Shown here piece by piece: positions 1-7,938 of a stretch of 64,000 bases of DNA. The notes below the pieces were generated by a model. That model saw only the letters and a list, made by a program, of their open reading frames with translations, had not been told where the DNA came from and ran no database searches. The stretch comes from Streptacidiphilus sp. P02-A3a (GTDB lineage: Bacteria > Actinomycetota > Actinomycetes > Streptomycetales > Streptomycetaceae). The DNA lies in NCBI RefSeq assembly GCF_014084105.1, contig NZ_CP048289.1, forward strand, positions 2,737,922 through 2,801,921, read 5' to 3'. The position numbers were made by a program, and so were the translations under genes. Numbering within the stretch: position 1 is the first letter of the stretch; each line of letters opens with the position of its first letter.

Positions 1-159
1 CACCAGCCAGGCCAGGACGGCCAGCACCCAGCGAGCCGGTGTCGCCCACGGGGTGGGCAGTTGCAGAACCCTCACGCTCAGACCATCGCCGTAGCCCGTG
101 GGATCCGGCTGTGAGACATGTGAGAAGACCTTGAATTTCCCGAGGGAGGCGGGGGCCAA
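1..159 (-). CDS. N-terminal fragment of an unknown, probably membrane, protein
   Basis: An open minus-strand frame runs off the left edge. Its last residues inside the window form a hydrophobic stretch (VLAVLAWLV after PTPWATPARW) that looks like the start of a membrane helix. A TTG at 159 has a good Shine-Dalgarno (GGAGGA) about four bases upstream, so I chose it. GTG at 75 and ATG at 327 are in the same frame and are alternatives; the translation between 327 and 159 is Cys-rich and does not look coding. Nothing in the visible part identifies a family. Being partial, it could also be a chance frame. Confidence 0.35.
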   Translation of the reverse strand, partial: MAPASLGKFKVFSHVSQPDPTGYGDGLSVRVLQLPTPWATPARWVLAVLAWLV

Positions 160-473
160 GGGGTCCTCCAGCGGGAGCGGCGTCCGGGGACGGCACGTGG
201 GCAGGCACGGCGGTAAGCGAAATGAGCAAGCGAGGCAAGAGGTGCGGGCAAGGCAAGGAAAGCAACCGGCGGCCAGGGGCCGACCCGGGTACGGGCCGCG
301 CTGCGCGCGCCAGCAGATGTTCGCCATGGTGCCCTGTCGTTATCCCACGTCACAAGTGTCCTGGAGAAGAAAAATAGGACCAGTTGGGCGTTCTCGGCCC
401 GAACGGGAAGCGAAAACCCGTCGGAGCCGGGTAAGAACACCCGCCTGGTCCCCCCGGACCACCGCCGTCGGTG
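160..473. other. intergenic region, no convincing gene
   Basis: Frames here have neither a plausible start nor a recognisable product. The plus strand between about 226 and 258 is purine-rich and contains GCAAG four times within 33 bases. The stretch near 360-380 is locally AT-rich and may hold a promoter for the minus-strand gene at the left edge. I see no RNA gene. Confidence 0.4.
446..461 (-). terminator. short hairpin downstream of idi
   Basis: TGGTCC and GGACCA are perfect inverted arms around a four-base spacer, lying just beyond the idi stop. There is no U-tract, as is usual in high-GC actinomycetes. A weak terminator candidate. Confidence 0.35.
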
Positions 474-1046
474 CTACCAGCCGGCGTTCGGGAACAGTTC
501 GCGGACCGTCGGCAGCGCCGCGTCCAGCACCGTGCCGAACCAGACCGAGAACGGCTTGGCCGCCCGCAGTTCCGCCAGTTCCGCCGGGGTCACGAAGCGG
601 GTGTCCGCGACCTCCTCCGGGTTCGGCCGCTGGGTGGCCTCGGCGATCCCGACGAACAGGTGGTTGTACTCCTGTTCGACCAGCCCGGTCGCCTCGTCCG
701 GGTGGTTGTAGGTGACCGTCCCCGCCTGTTGCAGTCGGACCGGGCCCGCGCCCAACTCCTCCGCGGTGCGCCGGGCGGCGGCCACGAACGGCGGCTCGCC
801 GGGATAGGGGTGACCACAGCACGTGTTCGACCAGACGCCGGGGGAGTGGTACTTCCCCAGCGCCCGCCGCTGCAACAGCATCCGTCCTTCGGTGTCGAAC
901 AGGAATACCGAGAAAGCCCGGTGCAGTCGACCAGGACTCCGATGCGCGGACAACTTTTCGGCCGTACCGATGGTGCGGCCCTCGGTGTCGACGAGCTCCA
1001 GCAGGATCTCGGTCGCGCTCAGAGTCGTTGGTTCGCTGGTCGGCAT
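474..1046 (-). CDS. idi: isopentenyl-diphosphate delta-isomerase, type I
   Basis: 190 residues. Interconverts isopentenyl and dimethylallyl diphosphate in the cytoplasm for isoprenoid synthesis. The Nudix-like type I fold is clear: the segment around residues 66-100 reads SPGVWSNTCCGHPYPGE followed by RRTAEELG, matching the cysteine loop and Nudix-like helix of E. coli Idi (catalytic Cys equivalent to C77). EQEYNHLFVG near residue 125 carries the second catalytic acid. The ATG at 1046 is preferred over the longer start at 1097 because it has an AAAGG-type ribosome site just upstream and homologues begin close to this point. It is divergent from the nucleotidyltransferase operon across about 210 bases, so the two may share a control region. 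Confidence 0.93.
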   Translation of the reverse strand: MPTSEPTTLSATEILLELVDTEGRTIGTAEKLSAHRSPGRLHRAFSVFLFDTEGRMLLQRRALGKYHSPGVWSNTCCGHPYPGEPPFVAAARRTAEELGAGPVRLQQAGTVTYNHPDEATGLVEQEYNHLFVGIAEATQRPNPEEVADTRFVTPAELAELRAAKPFSVWFGTVLDAALPTVRELFPNAGW

Positions 1047-1258
1047 GGATGAGGACCTTTCGGCTCGTGACTGCCGGGCTCGCAGCTGTCCGGTCATATC
1101 GATGCCGACAGTCTGCCGTACGTACGCCCTCCGCTTCAGCGAGACGCCCCCAAGAGGGTCCCGCGTCCCGCGTGACCTTCACATTCGCCTACGATCGCGG
1201 GTAGCTTGCACCCTTGCCCGCAGCACTGACGCATGAAGTACAGAGAGTGAGACACCCC

Positions 1259-2014
1259 ATGATCGGCCTCGTTCTGGCCGCCGGCGCCGGACGCCGGCTC
1301 CGCCCGTACACCGACACCCTCCCCAAGGCGCTGGTGCCGGTGGACGGCGACCGGACCATCCTCGACCTGACCCTCGGCAACTTCGCCGAGGTCGGCATCA
1401 AGGAGGTCGCCATCGTGGTCGGATACCGGGCCGAGGCCGTCTACCAGCGCAAGGCCGCGCTGGAGGCGCAGTACGGGCTCACCCTCCGCCTGGTGGACAA
1501 CGACAAGGCCGAGGAGTGGAACAACGCCTACTCCCTGTGGTGCGCCCGGGAGCTGTTCAGCGAGGGCCTGCTGCTCGCCAACGGCGACACCGTGCACCCG
1601 GCCTCGGTGCAGCGCACCATGCTCGACGCCAACGCCAGGCTCACCGCCGAGGGCAGTGCCCCGGGCGTGCTGCTCGCCCTGGACACGGTGAAGCAGCTCG
1701 CCGACGAGGAGATGAAGGTCGTCGTCGACCCCGAGCTCGGCATGCGCCGGATCACCAAGCTGATGGATCCCGCCGAGGCCACCGGCGAGTACATCGGCCT
1801 CACCGTGATCAACCCCTCCGCCGCCGAGGACCTCGCCTCCGCGCTCCAGGCCACCTTCGAGCGCGACCCGCAGCTGTACTACGAGGACGGCTACCAGGAG
1901 ATGGTGAACCGGGGGCAGCGCGTCGACGTGCAGCCCATCGGCGAGGTCTCCTGGGTCGAGATCGACAACCATGACGACCTTGCCAAGGGACGGGAGATCG
2001 CGTGCCAGTACTGA
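1259..2014 (+). CDS. sugar/polyol-phosphate nucleotidyltransferase
   Basis: 251 residues with the NTP_transferase fold. The N-terminus LVLAAGAGRRLRP then PKALVPV (Lys 23) is the nucleotide-binding signature, and LLANGDTVH carries the metal-binding aspartate. Related proteins are often annotated phosphocholine cytidylyltransferase or NTP transferase; they couple a phosphorylated small alcohol or sugar to CTP or another NTP. Start at ATG 1259 follows AGAGAGTGAG; the upstream ATG at 1214 would add residues with no homology. The next gene overlaps its stop by 13 bases, so they are translationally coupled. Given the dehydrogenase and CDP-alcohol transferase that follow, I infer that it makes a CDP-alcohol, perhaps CDP-glycerol of the sn-1 series. 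The substrate is not proven. Confidence 0.85.
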   Translation: MIGLVLAAGAGRRLRPYTDTLPKALVPVDGDRTILDLTLGNFAEVGIKEVAIVVGYRAEAVYQRKAALEAQYGLTLRLVDNDKAEEWNNAYSLWCARELFSEGLLLANGDTVHPASVQRTMLDANARLTAEGSAPGVLLALDTVKQLADEEMKVVVDPELGMRRITKLMDPAEATGEYIGLTVINPSAAEDLASALQATFERDPQLYYEDGYQEMVNRGQRVDVQPIGEVSWVEIDNHDDLAKGREIACQY

Positions 2015-3069
2015 CCCGACTGGTCCCCTCGCCGCTGGTGGTCGACATCCGGGCCGGGGCCCTGAACGACCTCGGGCTGATCCTCGCCGACCAGCGGATC
2101 TCCGCGTCCGGCCGGATCGCCGTCGCCGTCAGCGGCGGCTCCGGGGCCGCGCTGCGCCAGCGGCTGGCCCCGCAGCTCCCCGGCGCCGAGTGGTACTCGG
2201 TCGCGGGCGGCACCCTGGACTCCGCCGTCCTGCTGGCCGAGCAGATGCGCTCGGGCCACTACGACGCGGTGGTCGGCCTCGGCGGCGGAAAGATCATCGA
2301 CGCCGCCAAGTACGCCGCCGCCCGGGTCGGCCTGCCCATGGTCGCGGTCGCCACCAACCTCGCCCACGACGGCCTCTGCTCCCCGGTCTCCACCCTGGAC
2401 AACGACGCCGGCCGCGGCTCCTACGGCGTACCCAGCCCGATCGGCCTGATCGTCGACCTCGACGTGATCCGGCAGGCCCCGCACCGCTTCGTCGCGGCCG
2501 GGATCGGCGACGTCGTCTCCAACATCTCCGCCTGCGCCGACTGGGAGCTCTCCAAGCGGGAGACCGGTGAACAGGTGGACGGTCTGGCCGTCGCCATGGC
2601 CCGCAGCGCCGGAGAACTGCTGCTGCGCCACCCGGGCACGATCGCCGACGACTCGCTGCTGGTCGCCCTCGCCGAGTCGCTGGTGCTCTCCGGGATCGCG
2701 ATGAACATCGCCGGCAGCACCCGGCCCTCCAGCGGCGCCTGCCACGAGATCAACCACGCCATCGACATCCTCTACCCCACCCGCTCGGCCCAGCACGGCG
2801 AGCAGTGCGGCCTCGGCGCGGCCTTCGCCACCTACCTGCGCGGCGACCTCGGCCTCACCGGGCAGATGATCGAGGTACTCCAGCGCCACGGGCTACCGGT
2901 GACGGCGGGCCAGATCGGCTTCAGCGACGAGGAGTTCGTCGCCGCCGTGCACTACGCTCCACAGACCCGCCCAGGACGCTTCACCGTCCTGGAGCACCTC
3001 GACCTCGACACCCCTGCCATCCGGGACGCGTACAACGACTATGTCAAACACGTCAGCTCCTGCTCCTGA
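2002..3069 (+). CDS. sn-glycerol-1-phosphate dehydrogenase-like, iron-containing ADH family
   Basis: 355 residues. LGGGKIIDAAKY (about 93-104) is the NAD(P) diphosphate-binding loop. NLAHDGLCSP (119-128), AGIGDVVSN (166-174), SGACHEINHA (244-253) and AQHGEQCG (263-270) resemble archaeal EgsA and Bacillus AraM more than ordinary glycerol or alcohol dehydrogenases. Likely metal ligands are D170, H248 and H265. Members of that family reduce dihydroxyacetone phosphate to sn-glycerol 1-phosphate; others use different phosphorylated ketones, so the exact substrate is inferred. GTG 2002 follows GGGAG, and the gene overlaps both neighbours. No geranylgeranylglyceryl-phosphate synthase lies nearby, so a full archaeal lipid route is not visible; CDP activation fits the neighbours better. 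Confidence 0.8.
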   Translation: MPVLTRLVPSPLVVDIRAGALNDLGLILADQRISASGRIAVAVSGGSGAALRQRLAPQLPGAEWYSVAGGTLDSAVLLAEQMRSGHYDAVVGLGGGKIIDAAKYAAARVGLPMVAVATNLAHDGLCSPVSTLDNDAGRGSYGVPSPIGLIVDLDVIRQAPHRFVAAGIGDVVSNISACADWELSKRETGEQVDGLAVAMARSAGELLLRHPGTIADDSLLVALAESLVLSGIAMNIAGSTRPSSGACHEINHAIDILYPTRSAQHGEQCGLGAAFATYLRGDLGLTGQMIEVLQRHGLPVTAGQIGFSDEEFVAAVHYAPQTRPGRFTVLEHLDLDTPAIRDAYNDYVKHVSSCS

Positions 3070-3889
3070 ACGATCCGGCCAACCCGAGCGGCCCGGCCGT
3101 TCCGGTGGCGGCAAGCCCACTCTCGCCGAGTTCCGCGCCGTCGCCCACCCCGAGGGCCTGCTCGACCGCCGCTCCGGCGAGCACTGGGCGGGCCGCATCT
3201 ACATGCGCCGGATCTCCTCCCGCATCACCCGGCACCTGATCGACGCCCCGGTCAGCCCCAACCAGCTGACCTGGCTGATGATGTTCACCGGGATCCTCGG
3301 TGGCGCCGCCCTGCTGGTCCCCGGGCTCACCGGGGCGATCCTGGCGGCCCTGCTCATCCAGGCGTACCTGGGCCTGGACTGCGTCGACGGTGAGCTCGCC
3401 CGTTGGCGCAAGCAGACCTCCACCACCGGGGTCTACCTGGACCGGGTCGGCCACTACCTGTCCGAGGCCGCGCTGCTCACCGGCGCCGGGCTGCGCGCCG
3501 CCGACCTGTTCAAGCAGCACGGCGGCCCCGCCTGGATGTGGGCCTTCCTCGGCACCGTGGCCGCGCTCGGCGCGATCCTGATCAAGGCCGAGACCGACCT
3601 GGTCGACGTCGCCCGGATCCGGCGGGGCCTGGCGGCGGTCGAGGACACCGCCTCGGTGCCGCGCGCGGCCGGTGTGGCCAGGGCCCGCAAGCTCGCCGCC
3701 GCGCTCAAGTTCCACCGGCTGATCGGCGGGGTCGAGGCCTCGCTGGTGCTGCTCGCGGCCGGAATCGCCGACAGCGTCCACGGGGACCTGCTGTTCACCA
3801 GGATCGCGGTCGCGGTGCTCGCCGCCATCGCTGTCCTGCAGACCGGGCTGCACCTGCTCAGCATCGTCCTCTCCAGCCGGCTCAGGTGA
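3041..3889 (+). CDS. CDP-alcohol phosphatidyltransferase family membrane protein
   Basis: 282 residues, integral membrane. The family signature D-x2-D-G-x2-A-R-x8-G-x3-D-x3-D sits at residues 113-138: D113, D116, G117, A120, R121, G130 and D134 are present, but the fourth aspartate, usually the catalytic base, is H138 (LDRVGHYL). A soluble Pro/Gly-rich head of about 50 residues precedes hydrophobic segments near 75-110 and several more to the C-terminus. The family moves a phospho-group from a CDP-alcohol to a second alcohol, or attaches the CDP-bound alcohol to an acceptor. ATG 3041 lies inside the preceding gene (29-base overlap). With its two upstream partners it is the likely user of the CDP-alcohol. 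The D-to-H change may be a subfamily trait or may alter chemistry. Confidence 0.85.
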   Translation: MSNTSAPAPERSGQPERPGRSGGGKPTLAEFRAVAHPEGLLDRRSGEHWAGRIYMRRISSRITRHLIDAPVSPNQLTWLMMFTGILGGAALLVPGLTGAILAALLIQAYLGLDCVDGELARWRKQTSTTGVYLDRVGHYLSEAALLTGAGLRAADLFKQHGGPAWMWAFLGTVAALGAILIKAETDLVDVARIRRGLAAVEDTASVPRAAGVARARKLAAALKFHRLIGGVEASLVLLAAGIADSVHGDLLFTRIAVAVLAAIAVLQTGLHLLSIVLSSRLR

Positions 3890-3894
3890 CGGCG

Positions 3895-4779
3895 GTGTCC
3901 GACGAACTCAGGCTCGGCGCGGTCGTGCTCACCATGGGCAACCGCCCGGCGGAGCTCACGGCGCTGCTCGACTCGGTGGCCGCGCAGCACGGACCGGCGA
4001 TCGAGGTGGTCGTGGTCGCCAACGGCGTCGACGTGCCGCCGCTGCCCGAGGGCGTGCGCGGCATCAGGACCGAGCAGAACCTCGGCATCCCCGGCGGGCG
4101 CAACGTCGGCATCGAGGCCTTCGGCGCCGACGGCTCCGAGGTGGACGTGGTGCTCTTCCTCGACGACGACGGCCTGCTGCCGCAGCCCGACGACGCCGAG
4201 AAGCTGCGGGCGGCCTTCGCCGCCGACCCGCGCCTGGGCATCGTCAGCTTCCGCATCGCCGACCCGGACAGCGGAGAGACGCAGCGCCGCCACGTCCCGC
4301 GGCTGCGCGCCGCCGACCCGCTGCGCTCCTCCCGGGTGACCACCTTCCTCGGCGGCGCCAGCGCCGTCCGCAGCGCGGTCTTCGCCCAGGCGGGGCAGCT
4401 CCCGGGGGAGTTCTTCTACGGCCACGAGGAGACCGACCTGGCCTGGCGGGCACTCGACGCCGGGTGGGAGATCGAGTACCGCGCGGACATCCTGCTGCAC
4501 CACCCCAAGACCGCGCCCAGCAGGCACGCGGTCTACAACCGCAACATCGCCCGCAACCGGGTCTGGCTCGCCCGCCGCAACCTGCCCGCGCCACTGGTCC
4601 CGGTGTACCTGGGTACCTGGGTGCTGCTGACCCTGGCCCGGCGGCCCTCCGGCGAGGCGCTGCGGGCCTGGTTCGGCGGCTTCGCCGAGGGGTGGCGCAC
4701 GCCCTGCGGCCCGCGCCGCCCGATGCGCTGGAGCACCGTCTGGCGGATGACCAGGCTGGGCCGCCCACCGGTGATCTGA
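3895..4779 (+). CDS. family 2 glycosyltransferase
   Basis: About 294 residues, GT-A fold. The N-terminus GAVVLTMGNRP, then NLGIPGGRNVGI and LFLDDDG (the DxD-type metal site), are typical of GT2 enzymes; FYGHEETDLAWR is the late acceptor or catalytic-base motif. A C-terminal hydrophobic stretch (PVYLGTWVLLTLA) suggests membrane association. It would transfer a sugar from a nucleotide sugar to a lipid or polymer acceptor on the inner face of the membrane. I use GTG 3895 because AGGTGA ends five bases upstream; GTG 3886, overlapping the previous stop as GTGA, is the alternative. The longer in-frame reading upstream overlaps the CDP-alcohol transferase and is not real. A strong hairpin follows. 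Confidence 0.85.
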   Translation: MSDELRLGAVVLTMGNRPAELTALLDSVAAQHGPAIEVVVVANGVDVPPLPEGVRGIRTEQNLGIPGGRNVGIEAFGADGSEVDVVLFLDDDGLLPQPDDAEKLRAAFAADPRLGIVSFRIADPDSGETQRRHVPRLRAADPLRSSRVTTFLGGASAVRSAVFAQAGQLPGEFFYGHEETDLAWRALDAGWEIEYRADILLHHPKTAPSRHAVYNRNIARNRVWLARRNLPAPLVPVYLGTWVLLTLARRPSGEALRAWFGGFAEGWRTPCGPRRPMRWSTVWRMTRLGRPPVI

Positions 4780-4781
4780 GA

Positions 4782-4807
4782 GCCGACACCCCGGCGCGGG
4801 TGTCGGC
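4782..4807 (+). terminator. hairpin between glycosyltransferase and ABC permease
   Basis: GCCGACACCC (4782-4791) and GGGTGTCGGC (4798-4807) are perfect ten-base arms around the six-base loop CGGCGC. There is no T-run. It could end most transcripts from the four upstream genes or act as a processing/attenuation point before the permease. Confidence 0.6.
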
Positions 4808-4844
4808 ACTGCCGCGGGCGCCGCTCTCATGAGACGGTCGGAGA

Positions 4845-5744
4845 GTGAGCGAGTACAGCGGCAGCGTCGACACCCGCCCGAACCTCAGCGGCGCCGAACT
4901 CGCGGCGGCGCACGGCCTGTCCATCACCGGCAGACGGCCACCGCTGCCCAGCTACACCCGGCAGCTCTGGTCGCGGCGGCACTTCATCATGGCCTTCGCC
5001 ACCGCCAGGCTCACCGCGATGTACACGGCGGCGCGGCTGGGGCAGATCTGGCAGGTGATGACGCCGCTGCTGAACGCCGCCGTCTACTACCTGATCTTCG
5101 GCCTGCTGCTGGGCACCAACCGGGGAATCCCCAACTTCATCGCCTACCTCTGCACCGGCGTCTTCGTCTTCCAGTTCACCCAGTCGGCGGTCCTCGCGGG
5201 CACCCGTTCGATCGCCGACAACCTGGGGCTGATCCGGGCACTGCACTTCCCGCGGGCCTGCCTGCCGATCGCCTTCACGGTGATCCAGCTCCAGCAGCTG
5301 ATCTTCTCCATGGGCGTGCTCGCGGTGATCGTGCTGGCCACCGGGGAACCCGTCAGCTGGCGCTGGCTGCTGATCTTCCCGGTGCTGCTGCTCCAGTCGG
5401 TCTTCAATGCCGGGCTCGCGCTGTTCATGGCCCGGATCGGTGCCAAGACCACCGACATGGCGCAGCTCATGCCGTTCGTGCTGCGCACCTGGATGTACCT
5501 GTCCGGCGTCTTCTGGAGCGTCAGCAGCTTCACCTCGGACGCCCCGGGCTGGGTCTCGGCGGTGCTGAACCTCAACCCGGCGCTGATCTTCAACGACCTG
5601 ATGCGGTACGCGCTGATGATGTCGGTGCCCGCCTCGCTGCTGCCGAGCCACGTCTGGCCGGTGGCGATCGGCTGGTCGGTGCTGGTGGGGCTGGCCGGGT
5701 ACGTGTTCTTCTGGCGGGCCGAGGAGGAGTACGGCCGGGGCTGA
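4845..5744 (+). CDS. ABC-2 type polysaccharide/teichoic-acid export permease
   Basis: 299 residues, TagG/Wzm-like. A cytoplasmic N-terminal half-helix region (about 30-60, including RHFIMAFATARLTAMYTAARLGQIWQ cut as YTAARLGQIWQ) precedes six hydrophobic segments, in the ABC-2 membrane fold. Family members form the channel that flips undecaprenyl-linked wall polymers or O-antigen outward, working with a separate ATPase (TagH/Wzt). No ATPase gene follows: the next gene is convergent and unrelated, so the partner must lie elsewhere. GTG 4845 is the start. The position behind the CDP-alcohol and glycosyltransferase genes suggests it exports their product. Confidence 0.85.
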   Translation: MSEYSGSVDTRPNLSGAELAAAHGLSITGRRPPLPSYTRQLWSRRHFIMAFATARLTAMYTAARLGQIWQVMTPLLNAAVYYLIFGLLLGTNRGIPNFIAYLCTGVFVFQFTQSAVLAGTRSIADNLGLIRALHFPRACLPIAFTVIQLQQLIFSMGVLAVIVLATGEPVSWRWLLIFPVLLLQSVFNAGLALFMARIGAKTTDMAQLMPFVLRTWMYLSGVFWSVSSFTSDAPGWVSAVLNLNPALIFNDLMRYALMMSVPASLLPSHVWPVAIGWSVLVGLAGYVFFWRAEEEYGRG

Positions 5745-5766
5745 GCCGGTCCGCCCGGACCCGGGG

Positions 5767-6810
5767 TCAGCTCTCGCCGGTACCGAAGCGGTGCGCCAGG
5801 TTCGGGTCGTCCAGCCACCAGGGGCGCATGCTCTCCTCCTCCGGCGCGGCCGGGGCGGCGGCCTTCGCCCGGCCCACCTCGGCCGGGGCGGACTGCGCGG
5901 CGACCCGCGCCACCGCCTCCTCGTCGAGGCGGCGGTCCACCTTGGCCGTCTCGATCCGGTCCTCCCGGACCACCCGGATGATCAGGGCGACCAGGAACGG
6001 AACGCCCGCGATGTCACCGAGGCCCCAGAGCACCGCCCCGCCCCAGGACTGGTCGGTGCGCGGGGACATGCCCCAGGGGCGGTGCAGCGAGGCCCAGTAG
6101 TCCGGCACCAGCATGTGTGAGCCGAACACCAGGATGAAGCCGAGGGCCGCGTCGAAGATCACCTCGGCCACCGTGATCACCACCCCGAGCAGCGGGTGGT
6201 AGTGGCGGCCGACCGGGTCGATCTGCAGCCGGGGCCAGAAGTACGCCAGGCCGAACAGCACGAAGGCGACGTGGAAGACGACGTTCCACAGGTCGGTGGT
6301 CAGCGACAGCCGGTACCAGGGGGTGAAGTAGAGCAGCCACGGCGGAACGATCAGCACCACGGTCGACACCAGCGGGAACATGAGCACCTGGGCGGCCCGG
6401 CCGCGCAGCAGCGCCCGTATGCCCTCCCGGAACCGCTCCGGGGCGGCCTCCACCAGCACCGAGATCGGGGCGCCCATCGCCAGCAGCAGCGGGACCACCA
6501 TCAGCAGCACCACCGACTGCACTGCCCGATCGGTGAACAGGTACTTCTCGTAGACGCCCAGGCCGGAGCAGACGGTGAACACCCACAGCGCCATGCCGAG
6601 CAGGAAGGCCGCCGTCCGGCCGAAGGTCCAGGCGACGCCGAAGCGGCGCAGCCGAACCAGGCCGAGCAGGTACCCGGCCGAGCCGAGGATCGCGATCGCC
6701 AGCACCACCGGCTCGGCCTGCCACTCGCTGAAGACCCGCCCGAAGGTCCAGGCCGGGGGGCCCGCGTACACCGTTGCTGCTGTCGCCGCTGCCAGTTGCA
6801 CGCTCACCAC
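5767..6810 (-). CDS. cytochrome c oxidase assembly protein, CtaG (Caa3-type) family
   Basis: 347 residues with about seven membrane helices, beginning after residue 30. Sequence blocks such as WTFGRTAAFLLGMALW, LTTDLWNVVFHVAFVLFGLAYFWP and a GDIAGVPFLVALI helix match the Caa3_CtaG family, which helps deliver copper to the cytochrome c oxidase centre. His residues in the helices (VFHVAF, GRHYHPLLG, GSHML) are the conserved ones. The C-terminal tail of about 70 residues is charged and Ala/Glu-rich and faces the cytoplasm. GTG 6810 is taken as start, with GTG 6807 directly behind. The gene is convergent with the permease, with only a short weak GGTCCG/CGGACC hairpin between them. Confidence 0.87.
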   Translation of the reverse strand: MVSVQLAAATAATVYAGPPAWTFGRVFSEWQAEPVVLAIAILGSAGYLLGLVRLRRFGVAWTFGRTAAFLLGMALWVFTVCSGLGVYEKYLFTDRAVQSVVLLMVVPLLLAMGAPISVLVEAAPERFREGIRALLRGRAAQVLMFPLVSTVVLIVPPWLLYFTPWYRLSLTTDLWNVVFHVAFVLFGLAYFWPRLQIDPVGRHYHPLLGVVITVAEVIFDAALGFILVFGSHMLVPDYWASLHRPWGMSPRTDQSWGGAVLWGLGDIAGVPFLVALIIRVVREDRIETAKVDRRLDEEAVARVAAQSAPAEVGRAKAAAPAAPEEESMRPWWLDDPNLAHRFGTGES

Positions 6811-7002
6811 GCCGTTCTTGTCGAAGCCGAACAGGGTGCCGTGTCCCGGCGCACCCGGGTTCCGATTCTGCCCCCGGTGCTGCCGCGATCTTCAGCCGAC
6901 CCCCCGTAAGGGGTGTGCCGAAGGCTTGGTCCGGCCGCTGTCGGTGGCGGGCGGTAGGTTGGATCCGACCCTCTCGCGTCACCGCACGGAAGAGCGCCCC
7001 TG

Positions 7003-7830
7003 ATGACTGTTCGTGTCGCCACCTGGAACATCAACTCGGTCAACGCCCGGCTGCCCAAGCTGCTGGAGTGGCTGGGAACCGCCTCGCCGGACGTCCTCTG
7101 CCTGCAGGAGCTGAAGTGCGCCACGGACGCCTTCCCGTTCGAGGCGGTCCGCGAACTCGGCTACGAGACCGCGGCGCACGGCACCGGCCGCTGGAACGGT
7201 GTCGCGATCCTCTCCCGGATCGGCCTGGACGAGGTCGTCCGGGGGCTGCCCGACCAGCCCGGCTACCTCGCGGAGGAGGACGGCGCCAACGCCGCCCTGA
7301 TCGCCGCCGAGCCCGAGCAGGAAGCCCGGGCCATCGCCGCGACCTGCGGCCCGGTCCGGCTGTGGTCGGTCTACGTGCCCAACGGGCGCGAGCTGGGCCA
7401 CCCCCACTACGCGTACAAGCTGCGCTGGTTCGAGGCACTGCGTGCCGCCGTGGTCGACGACACGGCGGCGGCCCGCCCCTTCGCCGTCCTCGGTGACTTC
7501 AACGTCGCCCCGACCGACGAGGACGTCTGGGACCCTTCGCTCTTCGTCGACAGCACGCATGTCACCCCCGCCGAACGCGAGGCGTTGGCCTCCCTGCGGG
7601 AGGTCGGCCTGGCCGACGTGTACCCGCGCGCCCTCAAGTACGACCGTCCCTACACCTTCTGGGACTACCGCGCGTTGGCCTTCCCGAAGAACAAGGGCAT
7701 GCGGATCGACCTCGCCTACGGCAACAAGCCCTTTATGGAGGCCGTCTCCGACGCCTATGTGGACCGCGAGGCCCGCAAGGGCAAGGGCACCTCCGACCAT
7801 GCCCCGGTGGTGGTCGACCTGACGGTCTGA
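7003..7830 (+). CDS. xthA: exodeoxyribonuclease III
   Basis: 275 residues, endonuclease/exonuclease/phosphatase fold. ATWNINSVNAR at the N-terminus, LQELK (metal-binding Glu), YVPNG, LGDFNVAPTDEDVWDP and the C-terminal SDHAPV motif are all intact, giving the full catalytic set (Asn, Glu, Tyr, Asp, Asn, Asp, His). It acts in base-excision repair: AP-site cleavage and removal of 3'-blocking groups. ATG 7003 is preceded by GGAAGAG. It stands alone between a convergent-side CtaG gene and the methyltransferase, so is probably transcribed by itself. Confidence 0.92.
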   Translation: MTVRVATWNINSVNARLPKLLEWLGTASPDVLCLQELKCATDAFPFEAVRELGYETAAHGTGRWNGVAILSRIGLDEVVRGLPDQPGYLAEEDGANAALIAAEPEQEARAIAATCGPVRLWSVYVPNGRELGHPHYAYKLRWFEALRAAVVDDTAAARPFAVLGDFNVAPTDEDVWDPSLFVDSTHVTPAEREALASLREVGLADVYPRALKYDRPYTFWDYRALAFPKNKGMRIDLAYGNKPFMEAVSDAYVDREARKGKGTSDHAPVVVDLTV

Positions 7831-7938
7831 GCCCTGCTGTGGCGTTCTGATAACCGGTGGTATGGGATCTGCCGCCGGACTTCTGCTGCTGCCCTATGAT
7901 CATCATGGGGGTTGGCTGAACGTCCGGGGAGGGCCGCA

